Part shown: piece after piece, positions 22,485 to 24,380 of the stretch
Layout of the letters: each line of letters opens with the position of its first letter
Numbering within the stretch: position 1 is the stretch's first letter
IMG/VR virus record: IMGVR_UViG_3300031918_000147
Location: 1 to 24,380 of that record
Length of the DNA stretch: 24,380 bases
Strand: one strand, 5' to 3'
Origin: a virus
Program-made: the position numbers and the translations under genes
Notes under the pieces: generated by a model
Database searches by the model: none
What the model was told of the DNA's origin: nothing
The model's input: only the letters and a program-made list of their open reading frames with translations

Positions 22485-22770
22485 GAATCTGGAATCGGCA
22501 CTTGATACACTAACAGCGGCCTACGAAAAAAGGCTAGAAATAACCGAAGGCAATTACACGCTAGAAATAAACGGTATCCGCAGACAGCAGGAAATGCAAC
22601 AAAGAGAAATCGAGGTATTGAATAAGAAGTTGGATGATAGGGAAAAGGTTTACAGTGTTGATCGTGAACGCCTAAAAATTATGGATGCCTGTGCTGTTGA
22701 GATGAAAAAATGCCCAAATTTTCCTACCTGTGTCGGAGCTACACTTTACCATAAACTGATAAACAAATGA
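22363..22770 (+). CDS. membrane-anchored coiled-coil protein, 135 aa (lysis region)
   Basis: Residues 5-24 (AIVSSGITAVIIGGGSLLYF) form one N-terminal membrane segment, followed by a charged coiled coil from about 28 to 105 with many Glu, Lys, Gln and Leu. The C-terminal end has three cysteines (110, 117, 123) in MDACAVEMKKCPNFPTC, which may bind metal or form disulfides. The build is like an inner-membrane spanin or a holin-associated anchor. However, the downstream protein at 23573 is already a complete one-gene spanin. It overlaps the next gene by ATGA. The first 122 bases overlap the 89-aa ORF in another frame. Confidence 0.7.
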   Translation: MDIAAIVSSGITAVIIGGGSLLYFRPKIKRMEADTEGQSLKNLESALDTLTAAYEKRLEITEGNYTLEINGIRRQQEMQQREIEVLNKKLDDREKVYSVDRERLKIMDACAVEMKKCPNFPTCVGATLYHKLINK

Positions 22771-23162
22771 AACTACTACTGCAGCGTGTTGGATTCAATC
22801 CAAACTATACAATCGGCCATTTATCGGTTGATGGTGGTTATCTGACTGACACATTGGAGGATGCTGTACGGACTGAAAAGATTAAAGGCAAAACCGCCAT
22901 ACCCGCAGGAACGTATGAAATCATCCTCACAATGTCCGCAAGGTTCGGCAAGGTTATGCCTCTACTTTTGAACGTCCCGAATTTTGAGGGTGTACGGATT
23001 CATTCCGGAAATACGGCAGCGGACACTGAAGGCTGTATCCTGGTAGGCAAGAACACCGAAAAGGGAAAAGTCCTGAATAGCCGTATGTGGGCAAAACTTC
23101 TGTACATGGATATTGAAAAACATATCAAGGCGGGCGAAAAGGTTGAAATTGAAATCGTATGA
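22767..23162 (+). CDS. DUF5675-type protein, probable cell-wall enzyme
   Basis: The 131-aa protein matches the DUF5675 pattern: LTDTLEDAVR near residues 26-35, KTAIPAGTYEIILTMSARFGKVMPLL (42-67) and the signature VRIHSGNTAADTEGCILVG (77-94). His79 and Cys90 with the HSGN and GC context resemble the catalytic His/Cys pair of L,D-transpeptidase-like (YkuD) enzymes, so it may act on peptidoglycan as lysin or wall modifier. The cassette position between membrane proteins supports an endolysin role, and no other lysin is visible in the window. There is no signal peptide, so a holin would have to release it. The enzyme reaction is inferred. The stop overlaps the next start by one base (TGATG). Confidence 0.75.
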   Translation: MKLLLQRVGFNPNYTIGHLSVDGGYLTDTLEDAVRTEKIKGKTAIPAGTYEIILTMSARFGKVMPLLLNVPNFEGVRIHSGNTAADTEGCILVGKNTEKGKVLNSRMWAKLLYMDIEKHIKAGEKVEIEIV

Positions 23163-23305
23163 TGTTCAACTTTCCATACCGCAAGGAGTTTTTCAAATCA
23201 ATCTGCATGGAAGACGTTCGGGAAATCATCAAGTTTGAGGTAATTATCCGGAACTATATGAAAATGGATATGCTTAGTAAAGAACTTAAAAACGAAAAGC
23301 AATGA
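23162..23305 (+). CDS. 47-aa protein coupled to its neighbours
   Basis: The ATG at 23162 overlaps the previous stop by one base (TGATG), and the stop TGA (23303-23305) overlaps the next start at 23302 (ATGA). The 47-aa product begins MFNFPYRKEF and ends LKNEKQ. It is mixed and helical, with FFKSICMEDVREIIKFEVIIRNYMKMDML and no clear membrane segment. The tight spacing on both sides and the exact fit into the gap argue that it is translated. It may be a lysis regulator, but the function is unknown. Confidence 0.65.
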   Translation: MFNFPYRKEFFKSICMEDVREIIKFEVIIRNYMKMDMLSKELKNEKQ

Positions 23306-23616
23306 AAAGTACTGGATTTTTCCAAGACCGTGACGGAAACAATTCACTTTCCCGTCTTGTAGCCTTTATTTCAATTTGCACGGCACTACTTTATTGTGGT
23401 GTGGCATTATACCTCGGTAGGCTTGATGTAATGAAAGCAGCGGGAGCAATCGCCCTTATTTTCGGCTCTATGACCGTTCCAAGTTACACGTTCCTTTTTG
23501 CTCAAAAGAAAACGGAAGCGCAAACGGAGATCAATTCAAAAAATAATGAAACTATCACAAACATAGAAACCAATGAAAAAATTAATCCTACTACTGATAG
23601 CAATACTACTATTTAG
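23302..23616 (+). CDS. holin-like membrane protein, 104 aa
   Basis: The protein begins MKSTGFFQDRDGNNSLSRL, a charged N-terminus, followed by two membrane segments at about 18-38 (RLVAFISICTALLYCGVALYL) and 44-67 (MKAAGAIALIFGSMTVPSYTFLFA). A hydrophilic tail of about 35 residues follows. Two-segment proteins of this size near the wall enzyme are typical holins, which time lysis by opening the inner membrane. The tail region (23573-23616) overlaps the start of the spanin gene, whose signal peptide is read in another frame, so the polar tail composition may be forced by that overlap. Confidence 0.7.
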   Translation: MKSTGFFQDRDGNNSLSRLVAFISICTALLYCGVALYLGRLDVMKAAGAIALIFGSMTVPSYTFLFAQKKTEAQTEINSKNNETITNIETNEKINPTTDSNTTI

Positions 23617-24067
23617 TTGCACGAAGTACGTCTATGTACCTGTTGAAACCGTCCGTATTGTAGAGCGCATTTCACATGATACAATTATATGGACAAAATT
23701 AGTGCCTACAAGGGACAGCGTTTCGATTAGGGACACTTTCAGCCTTTTAAGCAATAAGTACTCCTATTCAGTTGCAGAATGGCACAGCGGGCTTCTAAAT
23801 CATTCGTTGGTGGTTAAGGACGTGGCAATACCTGTAAAGATTCAGTACATTAATACGACTATCCATGATACTACAAGCCGAACAATCGTACAGCCACTAT
23901 CCAAAGTGGATGCTAACAAGCTGAAAACCTACGATGCAATAAAGGAAAAGGCATCAAAACGACTTGGAACGGTGTGGAAGTTGATTGGTTTGCTATCTTT
24001 GTCGGTGCTTTTCATCCTGAGAAAGCCGATATTTGCGATTATTTCAAAACTTATTAAGCCGATATAG
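23573..24067 (+). CDS. unimolecular spanin (u-spanin), outer-membrane lipoprotein with C-terminal membrane segment
   Basis: The product is 164 aa. Residues 1-16 (MKKLILLLIAILLFSC) are a lipoprotein signal with lipobox LFSC and Cys16. A periplasmic part of about 115 residues follows with repeated charged or polar strands (YVPVETVRIVERISHDTI, IRDTFSLLSNKYSYSVAEWHSGLLNHSL). The C-terminus has a membrane segment at about 132-149 (GTVWKLIGLLSLSVLFIL) followed by a basic tail. This layout, a lipid anchor at one end and an inner-membrane segment at the other, is that of u-spanins such as T1 gp11, which fuse the two membranes in the last lysis step. No acidic surface-export signal follows Cys16. It overlaps the holin-like gene by 44 bases and is followed by a terminator. 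Confidence 0.75.
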   Translation: MKKLILLLIAILLFSCTKYVYVPVETVRIVERISHDTIIWTKLVPTRDSVSIRDTFSLLSNKYSYSVAEWHSGLLNHSLVVKDVAIPVKIQYINTTIHDTTSRTIVQPLSKVDANKLKTYDAIKEKASKRLGTVWKLIGLLSLSVLFILRKPIFAIISKLIKPI

Positions 24068-24095
24068 GCGAATTTTCCAACCATTTATAAGCCTT

Positions 24096-24138
24096 AACGC
24101 TGTAATTCTTAGTGAGTTGCAGCGTTTTTATGTTTTTT
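24096..24138 (+). terminator. terminator of the late operon
   Basis: AACGCTGTAA (24096-24105) pairs with TTGCAGCGTT (24117-24126), ten pairs including one G-U, around an 11-base loop. A T-rich run follows (TTTTT at 24125-24129, then TTTTTT at 24133-24138). It starts 29 bases after the spanin stop, so it closes the whole late unit. Confidence 0.8.
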
Positions 24139-24299
24139 AGCTATGTTTTTAAATATCGTATTTAGCATAAAATAAGTAGCCTTTATTGTATTGTATTACA
24201 AATTATGTAGTATATTTGCAGTATCAAAATCGATCATTGACATACGGGACATACAAAACAACTTAGTAAAGCACGAAACAAGTCGTTGGAGATTGCGGA
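24139..24299 (+). promoter_or_regulatory. promoter region of the next unit
   Basis: TATATTTG at 24211-24218, followed by CAG, is a full -7 box, with TTG at 24186-24188 or 24191-24193 as possible -33 elements (spacers 22 and 17). Downstream, the heptamer GACATAC is repeated at 24239-24245 and 24248-24254, and could be an operator. Apart from these sites I see nothing coding in this stretch. Confidence 0.6.
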
Positions 24300-24380
24300 A
24301 TGTGGGGGAGTTGGAAATTACTTATAAGTAAAGATACGAACCGACCTATAAAAATGCCGTTACGCGATTATGGGTTAAAC
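24300..24380 (+). CDS. possible start of the next gene (partial, 27 codons)
   Basis: An ATG at 24300 opens a frame that runs to the right edge without a stop (MWGSWKLLISKDTNRPIKMP...). It lies 82 bases after the -7 box at 24211-24218. The frame contains a perfect 14-bp palindrome (24318-24331). Too little is visible to name it. If it is not coding, the region is a long leader with the palindrome as an operator or structured element. Confidence 0.35.
   Translation, partial: MWGSWKLLISKDTNRPIKMPLRDYGLN
24318..24331. repeat. perfect 14-bp palindrome TTACTTATAAGTAA
   Basis: The 14 bases are identical on both strands. The site lies about 100 bases downstream of the promoter at 24191-24218, in either a leader or the start of the next gene, so it may be a dimer-binding operator or chance in an AT-rich stretch. 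Confidence 0.4.

Noticed and set aside
22349-22770. -1 frameshift joining the 89-aa ORF to the coiled-coil protein
   Set aside because: The -1 frame stops at 22394-22396, and the downstream gene is in the +1 frame.
1-24380. CRISPR array, tRNA gene, insertion sequence or integrase
   Set aside because: No regularly spaced repeats, tRNA-like cloverleaf, transposase or recombinase motif was seen on either strand.

Overview
The window is about 24.4 kb of a tailed phage or prophage of the siphovirus type. It carries nearly the whole late region: terminase, head, neck, tail, fibres and lysis, almost all on the + strand. The host is very probably a member of the Bacteroidota. Recognisable promoters carry the TAnnTTTG -7 box of that phylum rather than TATAAT. 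Genes start after A-rich leaders instead of clear Shine-Dalgarno sequences. One fibre protein has a FISUMP-type domain common in that phylum. No integrase, repressor or replication gene lies inside the window, so temperate or lytic lifestyle cannot be decided.

Layout. 1-183: the end of an upstream operon (a partial ORF and a 42-aa basic protein). 184-363: a non-coding leader with a -7 box and two interleaved inverted repeats that together form a potential RNA pseudoknot. 364-873: a free-standing NUMOD4-HNH-AP2 homing-type endonuclease, closed by a terminator. 931-1507: a two-gene unit on the minus strand with its own terminator. 1508-1671: a divergent promoter region. 1672-3618: small and large terminase. 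3691-6765: portal, prohead protease and major capsid protein, with a second -7 box before the portal. 6762-8450: small head and neck genes, including a protein with a Sec signal peptide. 8462-10699: tail tube and tail assembly genes. 10680-13826: tape measure. 13828-17020: tail tip proteins. 17011-21562: fibre and receptor-binding genes. 21564-24067: lysis region with membrane proteins, a DUF5675 enzyme candidate, a holin-like protein and a one-gene spanin. 24096-24138: a terminator ends the late operon. 24191 to the end: a new promoter and possibly the start of another gene.

The genes form a head-to-tail assembly line. TerS and TerL package DNA through the portal into a protease-matured HK97-fold head. 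The neck proteins join the head to a non-contractile tail, since no sheath gene is present; the tail length is set by the 1048-aa tape measure. The tip and fibre proteins recognise the cell, and the last cassette breaks membrane, wall and outer membrane. Many neighbouring genes overlap by ATGA, which suggests translational coupling.

The points most worth a second look are the pseudoknot-like leader RNA next to the HNH gene, the secretion signal on a head-region protein, the FISUMP domain placed inside a fibre protein, the convergent minus-strand gene pair, and the one-gene spanin. No search could be run, so family names rest on motifs and gene order that I could see.
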